Notes: generated by a model not told the origin, from the letters alone. Positions 10,201 to 15,820 are shown, numbered from the stretch's first letter. The stretch: 22,199 nucleotides of DNA from an uncultured Oscillospiraceae bacterium (GCA_900548085.1 URJF01000011.1:1-22199); one strand, 5' to 3'. Numbers and translations: made by a program.

Positions 10201-10767
10201 CAGTGAATCAACCAACTTTCCGCTGTACGCCTCGATATAGTCAGCAAGAATAGAATCGGAACCGAGTGCCTTAATAACAAGGTCTACGATTTCTTCCGTA
10301 TCCATTGTGTCTACATTTACTTTATCATTAAACAGCGCCTTTTCGATAACGGTAGCCATAAGCTTACCTACGATAGGAATAGGCTTAACCTCGTTGTTTA
10401 TCCATGCCTTAATAACAGCACCCTTTGAGGAGTCAAAGCCCTTGACCTTACCTGTCTGGTCCACATCAACGAGCTCGGGAGCCTCGCTGTACCATTTTAT
10501 CTTACCGTTATCCGGCCAAGCGGAGTCAATCAACTTGTATGTAAGCTGAAGTGTCTCGCCCTCTTTGATATGGTACTTGTATGCGGTGGTACCGTCATCC
10601 TCGTAGGTAGGAACCATAGTGTCGGTGTCAGCAAAAAATATTTGGAGATCATAATGTCCCTCAACACCGTCACCTGCAAAAGCCGTCATAGCCGGAATTA
10701 TTCCCGACAATGACAGTACTACTGCCAAGAGAACGCTTATCATTCTTTTAGTCAATTTGCTTTTCAT
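4207..10767 (-). CDS. giant secreted multidomain Ig-like (Big_2) / FIVAR-like protein
   Basis: 2186 residues from the ATG at 10765-10767, which has GGAGGGG six to seven bases upstream; an in-frame ATG nine codons earlier has no such site. Signal peptide 1-31 (cut after AFA). Residues 32-400 are a unique region with helical stretches. Ig-like domains lie at about 405-499, 501-617, 620-740 and 750-836. A helical FIVAR-like module (838-905) follows. Then a three-part unit repeats: Ig-A, Ig-B, helical module. Ig-A copies start near 906, 1171, 1435, 1717 and 1978. Ig-B copies are near 1011, 1273, 1562 and 1822. Helical modules are near 1102, 1368, 1645 and 1910. A last Ig-like domain (2080-2186) ends the chain. 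Ig-B copies share WxSxxxxVAxVDxxGxVTF and a DGG turn. There is no LPxTG motif, SLH domain or C-terminal membrane segment, so anchoring is unexplained. Likely an adhesive or spacer surface fibre; ligand unknown. Confidence 0.88.
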   Translation of the reverse strand: MKSKLTKRMISVLLAVVLSLSGIIPAMTAFAGDGVEGHYDLQIFFADTDTMVPTYEDDGTTAYKYHIKEGETLQLTYKLIDSAWPDNGKIKWYSEAPELVDVDQTGKVKGFDSSKGAVIKAWINNEVKPIPIVGKLMATVIEKALFNDKVNVDTMDTEEIVDLVIKALGSDSILADYIEAYSGKLVDSLRDYLDRINSVVHCVLYDSTGEQVADDSVQFVVEKNEEWYANFLPNGTHITNKSQIAETQAVGNTVQLYALTTPQRLQFGTLYSVKSTSIFSTGKVVATVTDGGLVTFKNKGTVTIMASPDSEQVINNILKLVNYFYKLENTGTLNTDKIAKILIEYMGLDINRAVLAGILDACFAIYKIVGDTADPVQLTATAVEILSNLILQMVYNDSITFTVVDSTPIDSFDIDGVLSVKEGAQTQLQITNVQPSTGNMSDIEWSSSDPSVASVDPKTGIITGLDAGGALGSLSTKEVTITAISTTNKVERHVTLTVTGKTGKYLSGAKINGDSSVPIGGEADYTYTVYPQRVAESKNLYITWGILTGEDEDGNPIYVWATDEEPAKDNVGQIDSKGHYTAVGGGTSTLALMAKTGYYLSNGEFYEISSKTATLDVMTGIPIDNINIEVTGAASGGTVNKSKEVEINGQKYQYVTIHKGVGEAYVNTGAQITATVEPATATDQNLTWVVDNSDYNVEKSDDTHLLTLKRKAGKETADTFNVYAKSSDGRKVSNTVTVCITRNYATDNKIDQESITLLNGETADATHTMTFDGSWTGNAYACYGANWYSSDEDVFTVESKGNDNSDAVIKANDVGTATLYCVSTDGGIVDSCTVTVKPDKHMLKQIIDLCDKTIVLQTKENKSDYKKYMRKLDLAYSIYYEQDMASQTTVDTYADALLQAFIKVGGFVGISRVNILGTNKSNLDSKRVTVKVGTTKDYRKYSYDLDFSVNPTSSMYSKVEWNSSNNSISVDRDGICRPTNNEACTANITCTVTDYSGTKVSDTVAVSFVKTSATGVTLDQTAIEEAKIGESVTLKATVAPTNVLGNSTASVQDVTWYSTNTKVASVDSKGVVTFNYGGDCTIVCTTVDGGYTAECAVHVVTNYDNLALLITQLNDLNLNENSYYPETWEPYVQAKKDAENMLETKGYTQAQVDEMYNTLDEAYKGLKRYVYIQKVELYLDGEPTSDFYQCDLSVFTNGLSYKNASIDLKVRLYPNNASYASVRWESSTTDISVSSDGKCSPTANKSCYGRITCTVTDHFGNEFSDDVWVSFAYKPVTGIKLSQSAVSGNKGDTYQMEKPVLEPVGTKIGNTYVGGASIQDYYWESADESVATIDENGLITFVSAGSTVIRCISYDGGITAECRVSTEGDRTALKAALEKYADVDYTNYEYSYAMACKDAYAAAQEALTDVTMSQEAIDKAASDLTEAGEAMEAHPNIAVDSLLMSYETYKKPLVGSTSKVSGGNIGINDALSVNLGSSDYSNYNDYNYVNLTVSTQPADAMYKSLVWTVDDSYKINTNISDSTITLTPKDKDNGAWAKVTATATDYFGRVTARTAYVVLSDKVCTGMTVSTESVTLNATDSPYQISPALSGSPEFTTVLYSSSNESVAAVDANGAVTPKEKGETVITAKTLDGGYTKKITVKVLADFSELAKKVGDYTELINNSKGNYVYTDESLDALTQEVAAAKAMVDENKATQAQVNAQLAKLAEAYNNLQAYTPATGVKIDLNTDGSENAEVVNDGYIRYTGAALNGKSVQLKAVAVPENSRYATATWSSDNENITVSSNGLVTNSTASPGVAKITCTVKTVYDAEYTSYAYVSFVRSGVTKVTFNDEMIYGAPLETKKLSPNFVSGTDKTEINASLSDCTYSSSAENIASVDSNGNVTFHTQGTAIITVTALDGGIVGTIEAYTTWDTSALKSALDQADTIEYTDYAYDYGTAFKTAYDKAKTVYANIKATQQEIDDACTKLQEAMTNLEGHPFVAAKVELKHGDTALDSGTIYQVDDNGQFAVSYDVNSDAMYKSIELSSKDENGVTSEVSGNTITFTKTADGTAYATVVATVTDTYDRVTTVSATLKLVNAIVNITSIKLTADGTELDRTLVKSGYGRLYTTFKDIQLGYILNPTDATDPVSVTWTSSAPNYIMVNDEGVLSLTAAAKLKATNTSNITCTVTNSDGSKISASVQVTISK

Positions 10768-10825
10768 ATTTATCCCCTCCGGACAAAAGCACATACTGTG
10801 CGAATATACTTATACTATTACAAAT

Positions 10826-10855
10826 ATTATACAACTTTTTATGTTTTGTCGTCAA
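10826..10855 (-). promoter_or_regulatory. sigma-A promoter of the surface-protein operon
   Basis: On the minus strand, TTGACG (10855-10850) and TATAAT (10831-10826) are 18 bases apart. The predicted start is near 10819, leaving a leader of about 50 bases before the ATG at 10767. Confidence 0.75.
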
Positions 10856-10876
10856 TAATGGGGCTATTGGCATTAT
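10855..10876. repeat. 22-base inverted repeat upstream of the surface-operon -35
   Basis: ATAATG and CATTAT are perfect inverse complements around a ten-base centre. The left arm shares one base with the -35 box, so a protein bound here would contact polymerase. Candidate operator, regulator unknown. Confidence 0.35.
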
Positions 10877-10921
10877 CCCCAAAATTTTTCGCAGTGATTT
10901 GTGCACATCTTATATTTTTTG

Positions 10922-10943
10922 TGTAGACTTTATATTTTCTACA
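10922..10943. repeat. 22-base inverted repeat in the divergent region
   Basis: TGTAGA and TCTACA are perfect inverse complements around a ten-base AT-rich centre. It lies about 70-95 bases upstream of each of the two divergent promoters. Could be an operator or chance in AT-rich DNA. Confidence 0.3.
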
Positions 10944-11007
10944 GAATTCGTTTATTTTTGGTTTATTTTTTCTGTTTTTTATATTGGCAAAAAGCCGCTA
11001 TTCAAAG

Positions 11008-11036
11008 TTGACAAAGAAGTCTATATATATTATTAT
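11008..11036 (+). promoter_or_regulatory. sigma-A promoter of thyA-folA operon
   Basis: TTGACA (11008-11013) and TATTAT (11031-11036) are 17 bases apart. The predicted start is near 11043, about 55 bases before the thyA ATG. Confidence 0.85.
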
Positions 11037-11097
11037 ATATGACAAGTATAGATTATGGTGGGGAGTTTTGGTCTCTGCCGGAGGGACGGTGTTTTTT

Positions 11098-12000
11098 ATG
11101 TCACAATGGGACAAGGATTATCTCGGATTATGTAAAAGAATATTAACAGAAGGTACAGAGGTCACCAATCGTACCGGAACTAATTCGATAAAAGTACCGT
11201 CTCATCATTTTCACTTTGACTTGAGAGAAGAATTTCCTATCCTGACCACAAAGCAGTTGTTCCTTCGTCAGGCTGTTTTGGAGATGCTGTGGATATATCA
11301 GGCACAGTCCAACGATGTGCGTTGGCTGCAAAAAAGAAATGTTAAGATATGGAACGAATGGGAGATAGATGAGGACGGAATATGGACTGCTACCCAGCTC
11401 CTCCCAGACAAAAACGGCAAACCCACAAAGCAGACAGTGCACAAAAATTTCGGCAAAGAATACGCTCACACTATCGGAACGGCATACGGATATATAGTAA
11501 ACAAGTTCCAAATGACTCAAAAACTGATAGACACAATCAAAAATAATCCACGAGACCGCAGAATGATTATGACTCTGTGGCAGAATGACTATCTCGACAC
11601 TGCCGTACTGCCGAGTTGTGTGTGGTCCAGCGAATGGGATGTAACAAACGGATACCTAAACTGCTGGGTACACCAGCGCAGCTGCGATGTGCCTTTGGGA
11701 CTGCCGTTCAACGTGACACAATATGCAGTCCTGCTGTGTATGCTTGCCCAAGTAACCGGCCTGAAGCCCGGAACTATGGACTGGAGCATAAAAGACCCCC
11801 ATATATATGTAAATCAAGTAGACGGCATAAATGAGCAGCTCCGCAGATTTGAAGAAAACGGTGACTATCCTGCACCTAAGCTTTGGCTAAATCCGGAGGT
11901 TGACGATTTCTTTAAGTTCGACAACTCAAAGGACCTGAACGATGTAAAGCTGATAGACTACAAACATATGGGCAAAATCAAATTCCCTATCTCACAATAA
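11098..12000 (+). CDS. thyA: thymidylate synthase (ThyA)
   Basis: Methylates dUMP to dTMP using methylene-tetrahydrofolate, giving dihydrofolate that the next gene product reduces. 300 residues from the ATG at 11098, which follows GGAGGG (11080-11085) at a longish 12-base spacing. Motifs: PILTTK near residue 47; the phosphate-binding arginines in PRDRRM (about 151-156); catalytic Cys174 in LPSCVWSSEW; QRSCDVPLGLPFNVTQYA (193-210); and HIYVNQVDG (235-243). The residue after the catalytic Cys is Val rather than the His of E. coli ThyA. This recalls the B. subtilis ThyA / phage phi3T ThyP branch, where CVYETQW is found. Ten bases separate it from folA. Confidence 0.96.
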   Translation: MSQWDKDYLGLCKRILTEGTEVTNRTGTNSIKVPSHHFHFDLREEFPILTTKQLFLRQAVLEMLWIYQAQSNDVRWLQKRNVKIWNEWEIDEDGIWTATQLLPDKNGKPTKQTVHKNFGKEYAHTIGTAYGYIVNKFQMTQKLIDTIKNNPRDRRMIMTLWQNDYLDTAVLPSCVWSSEWDVTNGYLNCWVHQRSCDVPLGLPFNVTQYAVLLCMLAQVTGLKPGTMDWSIKDPHIYVNQVDGINEQLRRFEENGDYPAPKLWLNPEVDDFFKFDNSKDLNDVKLIDYKHMGKIKFPISQ

Positions 12001-12010
12001 AGGACAAGCA

Positions 12011-12487
12011 ATGACAATCAGTATGATAGCCGCAATAGGCAAAAACAACGAATTAGGCAAAGGCAACGACCTAATATGGCATTTCAAAGAGGACATGAAA
12101 TTCTTTAAAGAAACCACTATGGGCCACTCTGTAATAATGGGCAGAAAGACATTTGAGTCACTGCCTAAAGCACTGCCCGGCAGAAAGAATATAGTGATCA
12201 CCCGTGACAGCGCCTATTCGGCAGATGGCATATGCACAGTATCCTCACCCGAGGAGGCAATCGCTGCAGCAGATACCGGCGAGGTGTTTATAATCGGCGG
12301 TGGGAGCATATATAACCTGTTTTTGCCAAAGGCAGACAAGCTATATCTAACCGAAATAGATGCAGAGGAGCCGGACGCAGACACCTATTTTCCCGATTTT
12401 GACAAAAACGATTACATAAAAAAAGAAATTGCACACTACGATGTGAACGGCACAACCTTTTCGCACATAGTATATGAAAAGAAATAA
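12011..12487 (+). CDS. folA: dihydrofolate reductase
   Basis: NADPH-dependent reductase that regenerates tetrahydrofolate from the dihydrofolate made by ThyA. 158 residues, the typical bacterial length. It shows MIAAIGKNNELGKGN at the N-terminus, LIWHFKEDMKFFKETT with substrate-binding acid Asp28, MGRKTFESLP near 43-52, and the cofactor loop IIGGGSIYNLFLP near 93-105. The usual Pro before Trp (LPW) is Ile here, outside the classical signature but in an otherwise complete enzyme. AAAGGA lies seven bases before the ATG and overlaps the thyA stop region, so the two are co-transcribed. Confidence 0.95.
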   Translation: MTISMIAAIGKNNELGKGNDLIWHFKEDMKFFKETTMGHSVIMGRKTFESLPKALPGRKNIVITRDSAYSADGICTVSSPEEAIAAADTGEVFIIGGGSIYNLFLPKADKLYLTEIDAEEPDADTYFPDFDKNDYIKKEIAHYDVNGTTFSHIVYEKK

Positions 12488-12506
12488 CTAACCAAAGGAA
12501 AACGCT

Positions 12507-13994
12507 ATGAGCTTGGCAGAAATGAAAATTGAAAAATTTAATATTTGCCGCCACAATCCTGCAGCCGCAGAGATTGAAGTTCGCTTTTTTTCAAAGGACA
12601 CGGTGTACAGCCCACGAGTAGCTATAGTGTTCTCTTGCGGCAAAGAAAATCGCCGTCTGCCTATGAAGACATTTTTGGACGGTGACAGCATCGTATCCAT
12701 CGGAACATATGACAGCAATGACATATTCCTAAAAAAGCCCGACAGCGAAATCAAAGTCAGCTTTGTATTCAGCAACGGAATAGACAACGGCGTACGTTTT
12801 GACACAAACCTGACTATGCCTCGCCACAAGCGCAATCCGCTGAAATATTATCTCAGCTGTACAAAGCGAGAAAAGGAAAAAATCGCTGTCAGCGTACTGT
12901 TCAACATTGTTTCCACACCATTCAGAATGCTGAAGATAAAAAAGAACAGAATTTCCTTCTTTACAAATCGTGATGACGAGCCTAAAGGCAATCTAAAGGC
13001 AGTCTACGAAACGGTAAAGGACATTGAGGGTGCCGACATTCATCTGGTATGTCGCAGCGGCGGCGCAAAGGGCACGCTGAAGGTTCTGCCAAAATTTATG
13101 TGGCTGTACATGACCTCACGGATAGTATATGTAGACGACTACTACCACCTAATCAGCTATGTAAAAAAGAAAACCGGCACAACGCTCATTCAGCTATGGC
13201 ACGGCTGCGGCGCATTTAAGACCGCCGGATATTCGAGAATTCACAAGACATCACGACTTGAGGTTAACTCCCGCAACCACAGGCAATACGACCTCGCTAT
13301 AGTCAGCTCACCTGATGTAACCGAGATTTATGCTGAAGTGTTCGGCATCAGCGACTACAAGGTACTGCCGCTGGGCTCACCCAGATGCGACGCTCTGGTG
13401 GATGAGGAACATCTCGCAAAAACGAGAGAAAAAATATATAAAAAGTATCCCGACCTAAAGGACAAAAAGGTTTTGCTTTTCGCCCCAACATTTCGTGGAA
13501 AGGGCAACGGAAACTGCTACTACCCTACAGAAAAGTTCAATGTAGACAAAGTGCTCTCAATTCTTGGAGACGAATGGGTTATCGCTATCAAGCTGCACCC
13601 TTACCTACACGAAAAATTCACCTGCAGTGACGAGAACGCTCACAGAATGATTGACTGCTCATCAGAGGACATAAACGATGTGCTCCCTGTCACCTCATTT
13701 TTGGTCACAGATTATTCCAGCGTTATTTTTGAGGCGTCAATTTTGCGAATACCTATGGCATTCTTTGTGTTCGACCTCGAAAAATTCATAAAGAACCGTG
13801 ATTTTCATCACGACTTTAAGGCGTTTATACCCGGCCCGATGGCACGAACAGACGAAGAAATTGCTAAGATAGTAAAAGAGGGCAGGATAGATCAATCCGT
13901 TATTGAAGAATTTAGAAAAAAGAATTTCGGCGACACCCTCGGCCACGCCTGCGAAAATATAAAATCTCTCACCAAAAACCTGATGAACGAATAA
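12507..13994 (+). CDS. CDP-glycerol:poly(glycerophosphate) glycerophosphotransferase-like protein
   Basis: 495-residue member of the TagF/TagB (Glyphos_transf) family, which moves glycerol-phosphate or ribitol-phosphate from a CDP donor onto teichoic-acid-like or capsular polymers at the inner membrane face. The N-terminal 115 residues are divergent. The catalytic part has the two family histidines, His232 in QLWHGCGAFK and His364 in IKLHPYL. It also has the donor-binding VTDYSSVIFEA (400-410) and LLFAPTFR. No transmembrane span is evident, as expected for a peripheral enzyme. It begins 19 bases after folA and shares its transcript. No other teichoic-acid gene is in view, so the polymer cannot be named. 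Confidence 0.85.
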   Translation: MSLAEMKIEKFNICRHNPAAAEIEVRFFSKDTVYSPRVAIVFSCGKENRRLPMKTFLDGDSIVSIGTYDSNDIFLKKPDSEIKVSFVFSNGIDNGVRFDTNLTMPRHKRNPLKYYLSCTKREKEKIAVSVLFNIVSTPFRMLKIKKNRISFFTNRDDEPKGNLKAVYETVKDIEGADIHLVCRSGGAKGTLKVLPKFMWLYMTSRIVYVDDYYHLISYVKKKTGTTLIQLWHGCGAFKTAGYSRIHKTSRLEVNSRNHRQYDLAIVSSPDVTEIYAEVFGISDYKVLPLGSPRCDALVDEEHLAKTREKIYKKYPDLKDKKVLLFAPTFRGKGNGNCYYPTEKFNVDKVLSILGDEWVIAIKLHPYLHEKFTCSDENAHRMIDCSSEDINDVLPVTSFLVTDYSSVIFEASILRIPMAFFVFDLEKFIKNRDFHHDFKAFIPGPMARTDEEIAKIVKEGRIDQSVIEEFRKKNFGDTLGHACENIKSLTKNLMNE

Positions 13995-14035
13995 AGCTCC
14001 ACACCTGGATTAACCAAGTATGGAGCTTTAATTTT
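13993..14035 (+). terminator. terminator of thyA operon, possibly two-way
   Basis: Nine-base perfect stem AAAGCTCCA (13993-14001) with TGGAGCTTT (14021-14029), plus an inner TGG/CCA pair, followed by AATTTTAT. The stem begins inside the stop codon of the upstream gene. The convergent ferredoxin gene ends at 14034, so the same hairpin may also stop that transcript. Confidence 0.8.
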
Positions 14036-14720
14036 ATCTCATTATATCCCCTGACGGCGATATGGTGTACACCGACAGCGGTATATCCTTTCCGCATCTA
14101 TCCACAGCCGAGCGTACTGCGTGCTCAATTCCGCCACAGCACGGAACTGTCATTCGTGTGACAGTTATGGATTTTATATCGTTTGCGGTCAAAATTTCTG
14201 CGAGCTTATTGCTGTAATCCGTTGCGTCTAACTTTGGGCAACCTATTAAAGTGATTTTTCCGTCAATAAAATCCTTATGAAAATTACCGTAAGCATAGGC
14301 TGTACAATCGGCGGCTATCAACAAATCACATCCGTCAAAATACGGAGCATTAACCGGCACCAGTTTTATTTGAACTGGAAACTGTCTGAGTCTGCCGGGC
14401 GCTGTACCGCTGAAATCCGGCAAAGTGTTGTGATTTATCATCTGCGCTCTGCTGCCGGGGCAACCGCCGGAATGTATCCCCTTTTTTGCCTGCGATGCCA
14501 AAACAGCCTCGTGGTCATAGGCAGGCGCCTCACGGAACTCAAACGAAATAGCGTCTGTCGGGCAAGCCGGCAAGCAGTCGCCCAATCCGTCACAATAATG
14601 TTCACGGACCAGCTTTGCCTTTCCGTCCACCATATCTATTGCACCCTCGTGACAGGCACGGGCACAAGCGCCGCAGCCGTTACACTTTTTTTCATCTATT
14701 TTTATTATCTTCCTGAGCAT
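14034..14720 (-). CDS. ferredoxin-domain iron-sulfur protein with cysteine-rich C-terminal domain
   Basis: 228 residues. The N-terminal ferredoxin domain has CNGCGACARAC (Cys13, 16, 19, 23) and then CDGLGDCLPACP (Cys43, 49, 53). In the second motif the Cys expected at position 46 is Leu, so cluster I has four ligands (13, 16, 19, 53) and cluster II only three (43, 49, 23). This resembles 7Fe ferredoxins, or the cluster may use another ligand. The remaining 170 residues carry CPGS (Cys87), GCD (131), DCTAYAYG (139), GCPKLD (161) and PCCGG (194-195), suggesting further metal binding. Electron-transfer role inferred; partner unknown. RBS GGAGG precedes the ATG. Alone on its transcript, divergent from the 75-residue gene. 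Confidence 0.82.
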   Translation of the reverse strand: MLRKIIKIDEKKCNGCGACARACHEGAIDMVDGKAKLVREHYCDGLGDCLPACPTDAISFEFREAPAYDHEAVLASQAKKGIHSGGCPGSRAQMINHNTLPDFSGTAPGRLRQFPVQIKLVPVNAPYFDGCDLLIAADCTAYAYGNFHKDFIDGKITLIGCPKLDATDYSNKLAEILTANDIKSITVTRMTVPCCGGIEHAVRSAVDRCGKDIPLSVYTISPSGDIMR

Positions 14721-14748
14721 AATATTGCCTCCTTATTTTCGTGTCCTC

Positions 14749-14777
14749 ATTTTAGCATGAAACAATGCAATAGTAAA
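14749..14777 (-). promoter_or_regulatory. extended -10 promoter of the ferredoxin-domain gene
   Basis: Minus strand TTTACT (14777-14772), 17-base spacer, TAAAAT (14754-14749) preceded by TGC, an extended -10. Confidence 0.65.
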
Positions 14778-14809
14778 CTCAAAAATATTGTCACAAAAAA
14801 TAACAATTA

Positions 14810-14838
14810 TTTACTATCTGTCGAAAATATGGTAGAAT
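14810..14838 (+). promoter_or_regulatory. extended -10 promoter of the 75-residue gene
   Basis: TTTACT (14810-14815), 17-base spacer, TAGAAT (14833-14838) preceded by TGG. The -35 is identical to that of the divergent ferredoxin gene. The predicted start is only a few bases before the GGAGG at 14849, so the leader is very short. Confidence 0.7.
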
Positions 14839-14860
14839 ACAATCCTACGGAGGTACAGAT

Positions 14861-15088
14861 ATGAACATAAACCCGATGCAACTGATGAAAATAAAAGACC
14901 AACTCACCGCATTCGACAGCAGACACCCAAAGCTAAAACACTTTTTCGCCGATATGCGAGGCAGAACTGTCCCCGGTGCAGTAATAGAATTTAGCATAAC
15001 AGACACCGATGGCAACAAAATCCGCACAAATTTCAGAGTTACCGACGAGGACAAAGAAGTGCTCGACACCCTAATGTCCATGTTCTAA
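14861..15088 (+). CDS. small conserved-looking protein of unknown function (75 aa)
   Basis: I do not recognise a family. The gene is well supported: a consensus promoter, GGAGG eight bases upstream of the ATG, and a terminator directly after it. The protein starts MNINPMQLMKIKDQ, has a helical, charged N-terminal third (KHPKLKHFF-like segment), then a strand-turn-strand stretch with AVIEFSITDTDGNKIRTNF, and a helical acidic end (DEDKEVLDTLMSMF). There is no signal peptide, membrane segment or Cys. Cytosolic; role unknown. Confidence 0.75.
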   Translation: MNINPMQLMKIKDQLTAFDSRHPKLKHFFADMRGRTVPGAVIEFSITDTDGNKIRTNFRVTDEDKEVLDTLMSMF

Positions 15089-15096
15089 AACAAAAA

Positions 15097-15138
15097 CAAA
15101 AAATAAGGCTCCCTTATGCAAAGGAAGCCTCATTTTTA
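15097..15138. terminator. two-way terminator between the 75-aa gene and trxA
   Basis: Stem AGGCTCCCTT (15106-15115) with AAGGAAGCCT (15121-15130), one C-A mismatch, loop ATGCA. On the plus strand it is followed by CATTTTTATTTT. On the minus strand it is followed by TTATTTTTTG. It serves both convergent genes, and the trxA stop codon lies inside the plus-strand T tract. Confidence 0.85.
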
Positions 15139-15441
15139 TTTTATCAAATTGAGTATATCCTGCTTTTCTACCAGGCCTACTGACTTGTTCACAATTTCGC
15201 CGTGGTCAAATACCAACAGTGTAGGGATGGAAATAATACCGAACTCCAACGCCAAGTCACGAGCCACATCTCAATTCACCTTACAGACCTTAATGTCATC
15301 TTCTTCCTCTGCTACCTCATCTACTATAGGTGAGAGCATCATACACGGTGCACACCATTCTGCCCAAAAGTCCACGAGGACTTTGCCATCATAGTTTTTT
15401 ACTTCTTCGTCAAAATTTTCTTTAGTAACTTCTGTATACAT
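15136..15441 (-). pseudogene. trxA: thioredoxin gene interrupted by an in-frame TGA
   Basis: Translating the minus strand from the ATG at 15439-15441 gives a full-length 101-codon thioredoxin with one internal stop. The N-terminal part reads MYTEVTKENFDEEV, then VDFWAEWCAPCMML with the redox pair WCAPC near residues 31-35. KVCKVN follows, then TGA at codon 57 (15273-15271). The frame resumes as DVARDLALEFGIISIPTLLVF, including the cis-Pro of SIPT, and ends at TAA (15138-15136). In the family the TGA position is normally hydrophobic (VNVD or LNID). The frame is unbroken on both sides, so this is a single-codon lesion rather than a shift. Promoter, AGGAG and terminator are intact, which suggests a recent mutation or a sequence error. 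Product if terminated: about 56 residues lacking the C-terminal half of the fold. Confidence 0.88.
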
Positions 15442-15484
15442 ATATATCGCTCCTTTTTATACTTAATTTTCCCTTATCAAGCAG

Positions 15485-15513
15485 ATAATAGCACAAACTA
15501 AAAACTTTTTCAA
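15485..15513 (-). promoter_or_regulatory. promoter of trxA
   Basis: Minus strand TTGAAA (15513-15508), 17-base spacer, TATTAT (15490-15485) with an upstream TGC. The -35 begins right after the T tract of the rpsR terminator. Confidence 0.8.
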
Positions 15514-15543
15514 CAAAAAATCCCGAACTGAACAGTTCGGGAT
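15514..15543 (-). terminator. terminator of rpsF-ssb-rpsR operon
   Basis: Perfect 11 bp stem ATCCCGAACTG / CAGTTCGGGAT (15520-15543) with a two-base plus-strand centre, so a slightly larger loop in RNA. It is followed on the minus strand by TTTTTTG and lies 12 bases after the rpsR stop. Confidence 0.94.
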
Positions 15544-15554
15544 AAATCTTCTTA

Positions 15555-15788
15555 TTAGTCAGCTGTATAAGGAAGAAGAGCAAGGTGACGAGCTCTCTTG
15601 ATAGCTGTTGTGAGCTCTCTCTGGTGCTTTGCACAAGTGCCTGTTACACGGCGAGGGAGAATCTTAGATCTCTCAGAAACAAACTTCTTAAGCTTTGATA
15701 CATCTTTGTAATCGATAACCTCTGTCTTCTCAACGCAGAACTGACAAACTTTTCTGCGACCTTTTCTTGGGCCTTTATTGTATGCCAC
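15555..15788 (-). CDS. rpsR: 30S ribosomal protein S18, zinc-binding form
   Basis: 77 residues, usual length. It binds S6 and 16S rRNA in the platform of the small subunit. It contains CQFC near residues 15-18 and CAKHQ near 52-56. These four ligands are retained in the C+ (zinc-ribbon) form of S18 and lost in C- paralogs. Also typical are IDYKDVSKLKKFVSERSKILPRR and the basic C-terminal helix. The start codon is GTG (15788-15786) with GGAGG seven to eight bases upstream. Last gene of the rpsF-ssb-rpsR operon. Confidence 0.97.
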   Translation of the reverse strand: MAYNKGPRKGRRKVCQFCVEKTEVIDYKDVSKLKKFVSERSKILPRRVTGTCAKHQRELTTAIKRARHLALLPYTAD

Positions 15789-15820
15789 GGTTTTTTCCTC
15801 CTTTGGAAAATAATAAATTC

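Larger units (their letters stand above)
10768..11097. other. 330-base divergent intergenic region
   Basis: No gene is seen here. The region is strongly AT-rich (especially 10895-11050). It holds the minus-strand promoter of the surface operon, the plus-strand promoter of thyA, and two 22-base dyads at 10855-10876 and 10922-10943. An open frame running into thyA from 10984 has no start signal better than the ATG at 11098 and begins upstream of the predicted promoter, so it is not counted as coding. Confidence 0.7.

Noticed and set aside
10984..11097. N-terminal extension of thyA from 10984
   Set aside because: It begins upstream of the TTGACA/TATTAT promoter, has low-complexity codons and no homology to ThyA; the ATG at 11098 starts the recognisable protein.
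12011..12487. DHFR as an acquired trimethoprim-resistance gene
   Set aside because: It is in a chromosomal thyA-folA operon with no mobile-element marks; the LIW variation alone does not indicate resistance.
14761..14810. Rex- or FNR-like site (TTGTGACAATATTTTTGAG on the minus strand) before the ferredoxin gene
   Set aside because: Only the left half resembles a redox-regulator half site; the right half does not complete the palindrome.
15271..15273. TGA in trxA as a selenocysteine codon
   Set aside because: The position is a buried hydrophobic strand residue, not the active site, and no clear SECIS-like hairpin follows the TGA.
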